DNA of 64,000 bases from Maritalea mobilis (GTDB lineage: Bacteria; Pseudomonadota; Alphaproteobacteria; Rhizobiales; Devosiaceae). The position numbers were made by a program, and so were the translations under genes. Under the pieces are notes generated by a model. The model saw nothing but the letters and a program-made list of their open reading frames with translations. It ran no database searches and was not told where the DNA came from. Positions within the stretch are counted from its first letter, which is position 1; each line of letters opens with the position of its first letter. Below, piece after piece: positions 45,555 to 53,706 of the stretch. The stretch spans positions 1,178,001-1,242,000 of the forward strand of contig NZ_SNYR01000001.1 in assembly GCF_004363175.1 (NCBI RefSeq), read 5' to 3'.

Positions 45555-46721
45555 TCAGGCCGCTTTGTTGAGGCCAACAACCCCATCAGAATAGATCACA
45601 CGGCCATTGCGCATGCTGGTCACAATATGCCCCATGCCATCCGTTTCCGCGATCACCAGATCGGCCTTTTGACCAACTTCAATACGGCCACGATCTGTCA
45701 GACCCAGCGCTTTGGCCGGGTTGGCTGTCGCCAAGCGCACCGCACCTGGCAATCCGTTCGGATCAGTTTGCGCCAAAATCAAAATCGCAGGCAAAATTGA
45801 ACTTGGGTGATAGTCAGATGCCAAAATATCCAACACGCCAGCTTCATGTGCCTGACGCGCCGACAAATTGCCGGAATAAGACTGGCCACGCAAAGCATTC
45901 GGCGCACCCATCGCATTGGCCAAGCCACAGGCATGGGCTTCTTTCGCCGCGATCATGTCTACTGGAAATTCGGAAATCGCCACACCAAACGCGTTCATCA
46001 GTGCGACTTTTTCAACCGTGTCGTCATCATGGCTGGCCATGATCACTTTGTGCGCTTTGCACAAATCTGAAATTTCGCGCAATGTCGCAGTTAACACATC
46101 TTCCGGGCGCGTGCGATCTGCAATCTTCCGTTCCACCAGCGCTTGCGCTTCGGTGCGGGAAATGCCGCGCATATGCGCCACATGTTCAATATGCCGCTCA
46201 ATATCTCGATATTGGCCCTGGCCCGGCGTATGATCCATCAGCGAGACCAAATCCAACGTGTCATCTTCAATCAATCCGCGAATAACACTCAACGCATTGT
46301 CCAGCGTGATGTCAAAACGCGCATGAATACGGTGGTCCACATTCAACTTGTCGCGCACAGCACATAAGTCGCGGATCACTTGGCCCGTATGTTCAAACGA
46401 CCGCATTTCACCGGCGGCAGCACCTGTGGTGAAGGAAACAGCGGCATAAGCGGTGACAACGCCAGCACCTGCCAAGCGGCGATCCAATTCGCGGAAAGCG
46501 ATTTCCGCTGGCATATTAACCCGTGGGCGCGGCTCCAGTTCGCGCTCAATCATGTCCCCGTGCATATCAATAAAGCCCGGCATAAGCGCCAGGCCATCGC
46601 CAGCAATACCGCCGGCTACAGGTTCTTCGCGGATTTCGGCAATTAGGCCATTATCAATCCGCACTGCACCGCGCTCAATCACACGGTCATGTTGCACAAT
46701 TCTCAGATCAGACAGCCACAT
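45555..46721 (-). CDS. phnM: PhnM, ribosyl triphosphonate diphosphatase
   Basis: PhnM releases pyrophosphate from alpha-D-ribose 1-methylphosphonate 5-triphosphate before C-P cleavage. The 388-residue amidohydrolase-fold protein has the PhnM-specific metal-site start GFIDMHGDMIERELEPRP, then SLMDHTPGQGQYRD and MASHDDDT, and the C-terminal region LRGQSYSGNLSARQA with DYHPSSIL. Its start overlaps phnL by 14 bases. The protein is complete with all these landmarks, so this step of the pathway looks active. Confidence 0.93.
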   Translation of the reverse strand: MWLSDLRIVQHDRVIERGAVRIDNGLIAEIREEPVAGGIAGDGLALMPGFIDMHGDMIERELEPRPRVNMPAEIAFRELDRRLAGAGVVTAYAAVSFTTGAAAGEMRSFEHTGQVIRDLCAVRDKLNVDHRIHARFDITLDNALSVIRGLIEDDTLDLVSLMDHTPGQGQYRDIERHIEHVAHMRGISRTEAQALVERKIADRTRPEDVLTATLREISDLCKAHKVIMASHDDDTVEKVALMNAFGVAISEFPVDMIAAKEAHACGLANAMGAPNALRGQSYSGNLSARQAHEAGVLDILASDYHPSSILPAILILAQTDPNGLPGAVRLATANPAKALGLTDRGRIEVGQKADLVIAETDGMGHIVTSMRNGRVIYSDGVVGLNKAA

Positions 46722-47427
46722 CAGCCGGTCTCCGTTCTTCGCTTACAATTGTCAGTTCAATGGTGCGATCCACCAAATCAGCCACATCACCAGGGTGGTG
46801 AAAAACGCCGATCATGGCCACACCTTCTTTTTTCAATTCGTCCAAGCGCTGGGTCAACGCTGCGCGGGCCCCCGCATCAAGCGAGGCTGTAGGTTCGTCA
46901 AGCAGAAGCAATCGCCGCGGCAAAATTAAGGCGCGGGCCAAATTCACTTTTTGCTGCTCGCCACCAGAAAAGGTGGTTGGATATGCTTTCCAAAGCTTCT
47001 CCTTCACGCCAAACACATTTAGCCAATGGCGCGCTTGATCCAGCGCATCTTCAGGCGCCACCCCAGCCAACCGCAGCGGTTCAGCCACAATCTCTTCTGC
47101 CGCCACACGCGGACGCGCCACCAAAAACTGGGTCACAAACCCAATCTCTTCTGCCCGCAACAGGGCCACATCAATATCCGCCGCATTCGCCAGATCAATA
47201 TCACCTCGTGCAGAATGGAACATCACTTGGCCATCAACTGGCAAATAGGTGCGATAAATGGTGCGCAACAAGGTAGATTTACCCACCCCGTTTGGCCCTT
47301 TAAGCAGCACAAATTCACCCTGCTTCAGGCTGAAATTCACATCACGAAATGCGTGCAACGTGTTGTCCAAATGATGCATTTGGAAGCTTTTGGTTAGCCC
47401 GCTTACATTCAAAACAGCTTCAGTCAT
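46708..47427 (-). CDS. phnL: PhnL, C-P lyase system ABC-type ATP-binding protein
   Basis: About 239 residues with Walker A GPNGVGKST (residues 44-52), the signature FSGGEQQKVNLARAL and Walker B LLLLDEPTASLD. FVTQFLVARPRVAAEEIVAEPL resembles PhnL. It binds, with PhnK, to the C-P lyase core complex and is not an importer subunit. ATG 47425-47427 with GAGG upstream is preferred; a GTG at 47439 overlaps phnK as GTGA. Confidence 0.9.
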   Translation of the reverse strand: MTEAVLNVSGLTKSFQMHHLDNTLHAFRDVNFSLKQGEFVLLKGPNGVGKSTLLRTIYRTYLPVDGQVMFHSARGDIDLANAADIDVALLRAEEIGFVTQFLVARPRVAAEEIVAEPLRLAGVAPEDALDQARHWLNVFGVKEKLWKAYPTTFSGGEQQKVNLARALILPRRLLLLDEPTASLDAGARAALTQRLDELKKEGVAMIGVFHHPGDVADLVDRTIELTIVSEERRPADVAV

Positions 47428-47435
47428 GTTGTGCC

Positions 47436-48245
47436 TCACAATTTCGCATGGACAAGTTGTTGGGTATAGGCGTGTTGCGGGTCTTGGAACACTTGGTCCA
47501 CCAAGCCCTGCTCAACCACCTGCCCGCGCCGCATCACCATAACCCGGTCTGCCATCGTGCGTATGACACCCAAATCATGGCTCACAATTACCATGGTGAT
47601 CTTCCGATCCTGCTGCAAACGCTTGAGCGTATCGAGCACCAGGGCCTGCACCGACACATCCAGACCTGTGGTGGGTTCATCAAGCAGCAACAAGGCCGGC
47701 TCTAGCGCAATCGCCTTGGCCAATTGCACCCGCTGTTGCATCCCGCCAGAAAGTTCAATCGGCGGTGCGTCCATCCGCTCCAGCGGAAACTCACTAGCAT
47801 CCAGCGCATCGCTGGCCTTTGCCCGCAAATTCGCAAAGCTGCGTTCCCCAGCGATCAGCAACCGTTCTGCCACATTGCCCGAACTTGTGTGCTTCATCAA
47901 AAGCCCTTGGTGCGGGTTTTGATACACAATGCCAATGTGCCGCGACCGCAATTGCAAGCGCGCATAGCGATCCATGTCAAAAAGGTTCGGCTTTTCGGTT
48001 TCAATATCGAGATGATAGGTGCCTTGATCTGGCAATTCCTGCAAATTCATCATCCGCAGCAAGGTAGACTTGCCCGAACCACTTTCACCGACAATGCCCA
48101 AAACTTCACCTGGATAAACCTTGGCCCCCACATGATCCAGCGCCACCACATCGCCATAGCGTTTGGAAATGTTGGTCATGTGCAACAACGGCTCATGGGT
48201 GATAAACTGCGGTGCGCTGCGCTCTAATTTCATGTCGACACTCAT
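47436..48245 (-). CDS. phnK: PhnK, C-P lyase system ABC-type ATP-binding protein
   Basis: About 269 residues, with Walker A GESGSGKST (53-61), Q-loop IGIVYQNPHQGLLMKHTSSG, signature LSGGMQQRVQLAKAI and Walker B LLLLDEPTTGLDVS. The QNP/QHP-GL and ISGGMQQR pattern is the PhnK signature, and in E. coli PhnK docks on PhnJ. The start ATG 48243-48245 overlaps the phnJ stop (ATGA); the frame extends nine codons upstream without need. ATPase motifs are intact. Confidence 0.93.
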   Translation of the reverse strand: MSVDMKLERSAPQFITHEPLLHMTNISKRYGDVVALDHVGAKVYPGEVLGIVGESGSGKSTLLRMMNLQELPDQGTYHLDIETEKPNLFDMDRYARLQLRSRHIGIVYQNPHQGLLMKHTSSGNVAERLLIAGERSFANLRAKASDALDASEFPLERMDAPPIELSGGMQQRVQLAKAIALEPALLLLDEPTTGLDVSVQALVLDTLKRLQQDRKITMVIVSHDLGVIRTMADRVMVMRRGQVVEQGLVDQVFQDPQHAYTQQLVHAKL

Positions 48246-49156
48246 TGCGCCCACTCCCCGTCTTGATACCACGTCTCGCCAATCTTTTGCGATGCATCCT
48301 CTGGCGCATTCAGCGCCTTAATGCCCAAATTACTGTCCGACACTTCATAGCTTGAAGTGCCATCATCATTCGGAATTTCATTCATAAAGAAGCCTTTGAG
48401 CGCAGAGCGTGTGCAGGTGATGTTACCATGCTCTTCCACCTTGTATGGCACATCAGAGAACACCAATGGCTCCACCCGCGTATGCGGCGGCACGGCAAAA
48501 ATGCGCTTTTCACGCCCAGCGGAAAGAATTGTCAAATGCTCAGCCATATGCAGTTTCGGCACGTCCCAACGCGGGATCGGCGACGGCGTCATCACATGAC
48601 GACCATTCACCATGGACGGATATGACGCACCCTGCATCACCCGACCAGAGCGCACAATCTGCTCATAAAGTTGCAGCCACATGCGGCTATAATCTGCATC
48701 CGCATGCATTTGCCGCGCGATGGACATGTTCGGCTCCACAGATCGCAAAGGCTCCGGGTTTGGCACTTGCAGCACCAATATCTGATCCTTGGTCAGTTTC
48801 TCCTCTGGCACCCGGTGGCGCGACTGGATCAACGTGGCATCCAACGTATCCCATGTGGCTTTGGCCCCAGTCACCCGCGTCAAAAACTTGCGGATCGATG
48901 CCGCATTCACGCTGTCATCTGCCCCCTGATCGATGACCTTCACAATTGTTTGCGGGTTCATCAGGGTTAGCGACACTTGCAACCCACCCGTGCCCCAGCC
49001 CCGCGCCATCGGCACTTCGCGGCTGGCGTAAGGCATTTGACACCCCGGCACCGCCACAGCCTTCAGCATTTTGCGGCGCAATTCGCGTTTGGCGGAAGCA
49101 TCCAAAAAGCCGTAGCTCACCGCTTCCCAATCTTTGCTCAGCGATTTTAAATTCAT
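48242..49156 (-). CDS. phnJ: PhnJ-like C-P lyase subunit lacking the radical SAM cysteines
   Basis: PhnJ cleaves the C-P bond in E. coli with a 4Fe-4S cluster (Cys241, 244, 266), the glycyl radical Gly32 and Cys272. The 304-residue protein aligns well through GWGTGG, VIDQGADD, LIQSRHR, PSPIP and SAGREKRIFAVPPHTRVEPL. Gly38 in VPGCQ corresponds to Gly32. In the C-terminal region, however, CTRSALKGFFMNEI stands where CAICGSTHSYLDEV is expected, and YEVSDSNLG replaces FVCSDTDYC. Only Cys248 of the four survives, and the whole protein has just two cysteines (39 and 248). No frameshift explains this. A 30-residue C-terminal extension follows. It may be inactive or catalytically different. Confidence 0.88.
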   Translation of the reverse strand: MNLKSLSKDWEAVSYGFLDASAKRELRRKMLKAVAVPGCQMPYASREVPMARGWGTGGLQVSLTLMNPQTIVKVIDQGADDSVNAASIRKFLTRVTGAKATWDTLDATLIQSRHRVPEEKLTKDQILVLQVPNPEPLRSVEPNMSIARQMHADADYSRMWLQLYEQIVRSGRVMQGASYPSMVNGRHVMTPSPIPRWDVPKLHMAEHLTILSAGREKRIFAVPPHTRVEPLVFSDVPYKVEEHGNITCTRSALKGFFMNEIPNDDGTSSYEVSDSNLGIKALNAPEDASQKIGETWYQDGEWAQ

Positions 49157-50214
49157 TCTGCCGCCTCCATTTGCGGGGTTTGCTTTTTCGCCTTCGCATC
49201 GCGCATGGCATCTAGGCTGGATTGGAACGTCACATAGTGCGGCAGTTTGAAGTGGATGCAGAAGCCTGAGCTTTCCACACCCTCTGTGTGGTAGAGGAAG
49301 AACTCTTCCTCAACCGCAGAATTCTTCTCCGCGCCATCCGCATTCAAATCCAGCGTGGCAGCCGAGATGCATTTCACCTCGTTCCACCCAAACGTTGCCG
49401 CGAACCCGCGATCCAAACGCTCGCCCTTGGCTTTTGAAATCACTTCCGCCTGGCTGACCTTCACGCGCCCCGCACTAAAGCTGGTGCCGCATGGGTGCTG
49501 CACTTCAATATCCACTTCAGCCAGCCGCAATTCGCTGACCGTTGGGTGCGCTTGGCCATAGCCGCGCATGGCGGAATAACCGAGTGCCAACACGCCGCCG
49601 GAATCTGCTCGCGCCAAGCTTTGCAGCCGATGGGCACGCTTTGCGGGAAACAGCAAGGGTTCCCGCGTCAAATCCGGAATGTCGTCTGGCGCTGTATCAT
49701 CATGTTCCGCATCATCTACCAAGCCTTGGCTCGACAACCATGCGCTCACGCTTGGCTGATGCGAAGGTGCCGCTTTTTCCGCTGCCTCAACAGGCTTTGG
49801 CGTGTGATCTTCGCCAGCCAACACTTCGGTCGCCAGCAAACGGTGGGCATAATCCAAAGATGGACCCAATAGCTGGCCGCCCGGAATATCCTTAAATGCC
49901 GCCGAAATACGCCGAAACACATGCTGCTTATCTTGCTCAAGCGGCTTTGCCACCGTGATACGCGGTTGCGTTGTGCGCCATGCGCGCAACAACAGCACTG
50001 CCTCGCTCAACTCGCCACCGGTTTGCGCCAGCGCCAGTGCTGCAACATCTTGATCATAAAGCGATGCTTCGCCCATCACCCGGTCCACAAGATAAGGCAT
50101 GGTTTCGCGCACTTGCTTCACCTTCTCAGGCGTAATGGTGCCCAACTCTTGCTTGAACAAGCGCTCAGATTGCTCGATGGCCCGTTCGCCACCCCGTGTT
50201 GCAACATAGGCCAT
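49153..50214 (-). CDS. phnI: PhnI, nucleosidase-type subunit of the C-P lyase core
   Basis: The 353-residue protein shows PhnI landmarks YVATRGGERAI, FKDIPGGQLLGPSLDYAHRLL, ALGYSAMRGYGQAHP and IHFKLPHYVTFQ. The two histidines in HFKLPHY correspond to the interface zinc ligands of the E. coli core complex. It attaches ribose triphosphate to phosphonates together with PhnG, PhnH and PhnL. Its stop overlaps the phnJ start (ATGA), and its start lies one base from the phnH stop. Confidence 0.93.
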   Translation of the reverse strand: MAYVATRGGERAIEQSERLFKQELGTITPEKVKQVRETMPYLVDRVMGEASLYDQDVAALALAQTGGELSEAVLLLRAWRTTQPRITVAKPLEQDKQHVFRRISAAFKDIPGGQLLGPSLDYAHRLLATEVLAGEDHTPKPVEAAEKAAPSHQPSVSAWLSSQGLVDDAEHDDTAPDDIPDLTREPLLFPAKRAHRLQSLARADSGGVLALGYSAMRGYGQAHPTVSELRLAEVDIEVQHPCGTSFSAGRVKVSQAEVISKAKGERLDRGFAATFGWNEVKCISAATLDLNADGAEKNSAVEEEFFLYHTEGVESSGFCIHFKLPHYVTFQSSLDAMRDAKAKKQTPQMEAAE

Positions 50215-50748
50215 TTACAAAACCTCCACCTTGGTGGACCGCGGCAACGCCATCAGCTGCGCACCATCCACAATCAACATGTCAAAACCTGTCGGATATC
50301 GAATTTGCCGTGCGCGATGGTCCCACACCGCACGTTCAATTCCAGCAATGGCCACATCTTTATGGCGTTTAATGCCTGGCCCGCTCAGCCGCAGCTTGTC
50401 GCCCTTGGCCAACCGCGCCGAAACAATCAATGTCGCGCCGTCGTCCGGGTATAGATCAGAGCCAATTTTCACCTTCGGCAAAAGCGCCGACAATTCGCTT
50501 GCGCGGCAAAACACAAAGTCAGCCTCACCAATTGAGGTAAAACGCGCGCCGGTTTCGCTCAATTGCTGAATAAGAACTTCATCACTGGCGAAGAAGGTGC
50601 ATTCGCGATCGATTAGCGCGGCAACAACAGGACCAAAATCGCTGTCTGGCAGCGTTTCAATTTGGCCCGGCCGTGCGGTTGCACTCAACATCGCGTCAAA
50701 CGCGGCATTGGCAAATGCTTCTTCATGATTACGTTGGGGAGCCGCCAT
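50215..50748 (-). CDS. phnH: PhnH, C-P lyase core subunit
   Basis: The 177-residue protein has the PhnH elements AFDAMLSATARPGQIETL, a central PYPDDGATLIV-like segment (LYPDDGATLIVSA), LRLSGPGIK and FDMLIVDGAQLMALPRSTKVEV at the end. PhnH is a structural subunit that dimerises with a PLP-transferase-like fold lacking PLP. It is directly adjacent to phnG and phnI. Confidence 0.92.
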   Translation of the reverse strand: MAAPQRNHEEAFANAAFDAMLSATARPGQIETLPDSDFGPVVAALIDRECTFFASDEVLIQQLSETGARFTSIGEADFVFCRASELSALLPKVKIGSDLYPDDGATLIVSARLAKGDKLRLSGPGIKRHKDVAIAGIERAVWDHRARQIRYPTGFDMLIVDGAQLMALPRSTKVEVL

Positions 50749-50750
50749 AA

Positions 50751-51179
50751 TTAAAATGTCTCCATATTGACGCGCGTGGCTTCCACCGCCCGCATGCGTT
50801 CATTGTCATTTGCCGCAATGGCATCAGCTTGCGCCGCCACAAAAGCATCAATGGTTGAAAGTTCATGGCCTGCCTGCCACGCGGCATCGATCACCGCGAT
50901 GGCCATTGCCGCTTCCAAATCACGTCCTGTTTTCATGCCATAGCCTTCTTGGCCCAGCGCCCTGATATGCGCTTCAGCAACCAGCACTTCGCCCAGATGG
51001 AAGGCCGTGCCTTCCACCGTGTCGCGCATGGGCAGCATCACCAGCCCGGTACGGTTTTTAATCACTTCAACTTCATCAATGTCTGCCAGCAATTGCTCAG
51101 CAAATTGTTTGATTTCGGCATCATTGCCGCGGGCCAATGTTGCAAGCACAAAGGCATGGCGGCTTTGTTGGTCAGCCAT
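50751..51179 (-). CDS. phnG: PhnG, C-P lyase core subunit
   Basis: The 142-residue protein has the conserved run GTAFHLGEVLVAEAHI, GYGMKTGRDLEAAMAIAVIDAA of PhnG. PhnG partners PhnI at the dimer interface of the core complex. The ATG at 51177-51179 overlaps the end of phnF by 8 bases, so the regulator is co-transcribed with the structural genes. Confidence 0.92.
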   Translation of the reverse strand: MADQQSRHAFVLATLARGNDAEIKQFAEQLLADIDEVEVIKNRTGLVMLPMRDTVEGTAFHLGEVLVAEAHIRALGQEGYGMKTGRDLEAAMAIAVIDAAWQAGHELSTIDAFVAAQADAIAANDNERMRAVEATRVNMETF

Positions 51180-51927
51180 TTTGGCGCTCCATTTCTAACG
51201 GGATCGGAAAATCTTCTGGTTCAGCTTCAAGTGAAAAGCGCACGCGCGCGCCAGCCCATGCCACCTGCGAATAGCTGATGGGCGTGCCATCAAGCAGTGC
51301 ATCGATGGAGCTCACCACCATCACTGGCATTTGCGGATGCTGCGCTAGGGCATGTGCTTCCGCTGTGCGCGGCTGGCGGGTGTAGACAGTCGTGTCGGCC
51401 CGCACATAATCTTCAATGCCATAGCTTTTGTAAGTATCGGTCACAGACTTATGCTGCGCACGGCGATGTATATAATCGGGGAAGCGATCATAAGGCTTGT
51501 AGGCCGTGCCATAAGCGATAGGCACATTGTCTGCCGTGGTCAGCCGTTCAATCCGGATCACCTGATCGCCCGGCTTAATGCCAAGCGCCTGCGCAACCTT
51601 TTCATCGGCCTTGCCCACACTATGACCCAACATTTTGCCGCCCGGCGCCAAACCTTGCTCTCGTAGGTTCTGCCGAAAGCGTGTGCGCCGACCGATCACA
51701 TATTTGATCAGTTCAGGCGTTTCCACATATGTGCCACTGCCTTGCTGTGTGCGCACCTTGCCTTCAATCGACAAAGCCGCAATGGCGCGCCGCACAGAAT
51801 GGCGGCCCGCGTCAAACTTGGCGCAAAGGTCGGGCTCCGTTGGCAAACGCGCACCCGGCTTCAACTGCCCAGCTTTGATCTCGGAATCAATGGCATTGCG
51901 CACCAATATCCATTTTGAATCGGCCAT
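51172..51927 (-). CDS. phnF: PhnF, GntR/HutC-family regulator of phosphonate genes
   Basis: The 251-residue repressor-type protein has an N-terminal winged helix-turn-helix (LKPGARLPTEPDLCAKFDAGRHSVRRAIAALSIEGKV, residues about 21-57). A C-terminal UTRA ligand domain follows (for example MLGHSVGKADEKVAQALGI, about 93-112). It is the first gene of the C-P lyase operon. A near-palindrome at 51939-51954, just before its start codon, is a likely autoregulatory site. Confidence 0.9.
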   Translation of the reverse strand: MADSKWILVRNAIDSEIKAGQLKPGARLPTEPDLCAKFDAGRHSVRRAIAALSIEGKVRTQQGSGTYVETPELIKYVIGRRTRFRQNLREQGLAPGGKMLGHSVGKADEKVAQALGIKPGDQVIRIERLTTADNVPIAYGTAYKPYDRFPDYIHRRAQHKSVTDTYKSYGIEDYVRADTTVYTRQPRTAEAHALAQHPQMPVMVVSSIDALLDGTPISYSQVAWAGARVRFSLEAEPEDFPIPLEMERQNG

Positions 51928-51938
51928 AGCTCACCAAA

Positions 51939-51954
51939 ATTCGTTCGAATGAAT
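51939..51954. promoter_or_regulatory. Candidate PhnF operator upstream of phnF
   Basis: ATTCGTTCGAATGAAT pairs in 7 of 8 positions around a TTCGAA core and lies 12-27 bases before the phnF start codon. Position and symmetry fit a GntR-family operator controlling the whole phnFGHIJKLM unit. No Pho box with two good CTGTCAT repeats is visible nearby. Confidence 0.45.
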
Positions 51955-52039
51955 CGAAATCTATTGTGGCCGCACTACATTATTGTGACGCTTCTTCGAC
52001 GTCTAAATGACAATGGCAGATGAATTTGATTTGGGAGCG

Positions 52040-53698
52040 TTAGGTGGCTTTTTGCCCTTTGCCTTTAATGGGTATCACCTTTTCTTCTGGCACTTCCGAC
52101 CCGTCATAAAGCCCCAGAAAAATGCCCTTCTCCAGCGCTTTGCCCCGCATCATTTTGATGCGGTCATCAGATATGGCTGTCCGCTGAGACATGCGCCGCG
52201 CCCATGCACCCAAATGGCGATACATTTGCTCACGCACAGGATAATGCGCCGCGCTATCTCCAAGATCGTAATATTCTTCCGGGTCGTCGTTCAGATTGAA
52301 CAACATCGGGCGCATATCCCCTTCGGCGTGCACCAATTTCCAATCCTTATCCGCTACCATAAATAGGCGACAATCCGCAGGCTCCAACCCTAGTTTTTCC
52401 GCCGCCAATGTGGTGGAGTAATCATATTCGGAGATCACAAAGTCGCGCCAATCGTCTACCTGTTCGCCGCGTAAAAACGGCATCAAAGATCGTCCTTCGA
52501 CGATATGGTTTGGAATGTCCTGCCCGAACCATTCCAAAAATGTTGGGACCAAATCGATAGCTTCAACCAGCTCATCACACACCGTCCCGCGTGTCCCATC
52601 AGTGTCGGCGCTCGGATCATAAATGATCAACGGCACCTTGACCGAACATTCGTGGAAAAGGTCTTTCTCGCCCAGCCAATGATCGCCCAAATAATCCCCG
52701 TGATCAGATGTGATCACGATCATGGTATTGTCCATCTGCCCGGTTTCTTCCAGATAGGTAAACAACCGCCCCATCTGATCATCGCATTGCTTGATCAGGC
52801 CCATATAAGCGGGGATCACCTTCTCCCGCACTTCATCCTTAGAAAAGCTCTGCGCCACCAAATTTTCCATATAAGCGCCATAAACCGGATGCGGATGCGC
52901 CTTTTCTTGGTTACTGCGTTGCACAGGCAAAATATGCTCTGGCCCATACATGTCATGATAAGGCGCAGGCACAATATAGGGCCAATGCGGCTTGATGTAA
53001 GAGAGGTGGCACAACCAAGATTTATCAGCCTCGCGCCGCTCTTCCATAAACTGGATCGCTTGGCTGGTCAGCCAAGGGGTCTCGGAATCCTCTTCCTTGA
53101 TATTGGCAGGCTGATCCGCATTTTGCATCAACCAACCGGAGGCAATATCCCCCTCTTCATTCAGCGCCGAATTGGCATTTTCATGCCACGGATTATGCGC
53201 CTCATAGCCCTTATCTTTCAGATATTCATTGTAGGGCGAGCGCTTGCTGTCATAAAGACCACCAACGCCCTCAGCCCAGAGGCCATCATCACGAATATAG
53301 GCATCAAACCCACATTCTGATTGCCGCGCGCCGATCACGCTATCGGGCATAATGCCCAGCCGCTTCAACCCAGCCTCATCAGCCTGCATGTGGGTCTTGC
53401 CAATCAAATAGCAATCAATGTCCCCATTGCGCAGATGATCCCCCAGCGTAAACTCGCCCACTTTCAGTGGAAAATTGTTCCGCTGCGCCCCATGGCTATG
53501 CACATAACGCCCTGTGTAATAACTCATGCGCGATGAACCGCAAATCGGCGACTGCACATAGGCGCGGGTAAAGCGCACACCCTTTTCCGCCAAACGATCC
53601 ATATGGGGCGTATGCAAGTGCGGATGGCCCTGACAGCTCAAATAATCAAACCGGAGCTGATCAAACATGATGAACAGAACGTTTTTCTTCTGGGTCAT
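52040..53698 (-). CDS. Phosphonate monoester hydrolase/sulfatase-family enzyme
   Basis: The 552-residue alkaline-phosphatase-superfamily hydrolase has the metal-binding Asp near residue 13 (FIMFDQLR) and a nucleophile region CGSSRMSYYTGR starting at Cys53. It also has SYIKPHWPYIVPAPYHDMY and VITSDHGDYLGDHWLGEKDL. The closest remembered relatives are rhizobial phosphonate monoester hydrolases; choline-sulfatase-like enzymes are an alternative. Cys53 is expected to become formylglycine. Its motif reads C-X-S-X-R where C-X-P-X-R is standard. It lies eight bases after tctA and next to the phn operon, so a phosphonate, phosphate or sulfate ester is the likely substrate. Confidence 0.78.
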   Translation of the reverse strand: MTQKKNVLFIMFDQLRFDYLSCQGHPHLHTPHMDRLAEKGVRFTRAYVQSPICGSSRMSYYTGRYVHSHGAQRNNFPLKVGEFTLGDHLRNGDIDCYLIGKTHMQADEAGLKRLGIMPDSVIGARQSECGFDAYIRDDGLWAEGVGGLYDSKRSPYNEYLKDKGYEAHNPWHENANSALNEEGDIASGWLMQNADQPANIKEEDSETPWLTSQAIQFMEERREADKSWLCHLSYIKPHWPYIVPAPYHDMYGPEHILPVQRSNQEKAHPHPVYGAYMENLVAQSFSKDEVREKVIPAYMGLIKQCDDQMGRLFTYLEETGQMDNTMIVITSDHGDYLGDHWLGEKDLFHECSVKVPLIIYDPSADTDGTRGTVCDELVEAIDLVPTFLEWFGQDIPNHIVEGRSLMPFLRGEQVDDWRDFVISEYDYSTTLAAEKLGLEPADCRLFMVADKDWKLVHAEGDMRPMLFNLNDDPEEYYDLGDSAAHYPVREQMYRHLGAWARRMSQRTAISDDRIKMMRGKALEKGIFLGLYDGSEVPEEKVIPIKGKGQKAT

Positions 53699-53706
53699 AA
53701 AAACCT

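Noticed and set aside
48242-48420. A frameshift or sequencing error as the cause of the missing PhnJ cysteines
   Set aside because: The reading frame stays aligned to PhnJ before, within and after the cysteine positions (MNE for LDE, DD, VSDSN for CSDTD). An indel would destroy that match.
51960-52010. A Pho box upstream of phnF
   Set aside because: One half (GCGTCAC) fits the consensus loosely and the second repeat does not. The phnC upstream region shows the same single weak half.
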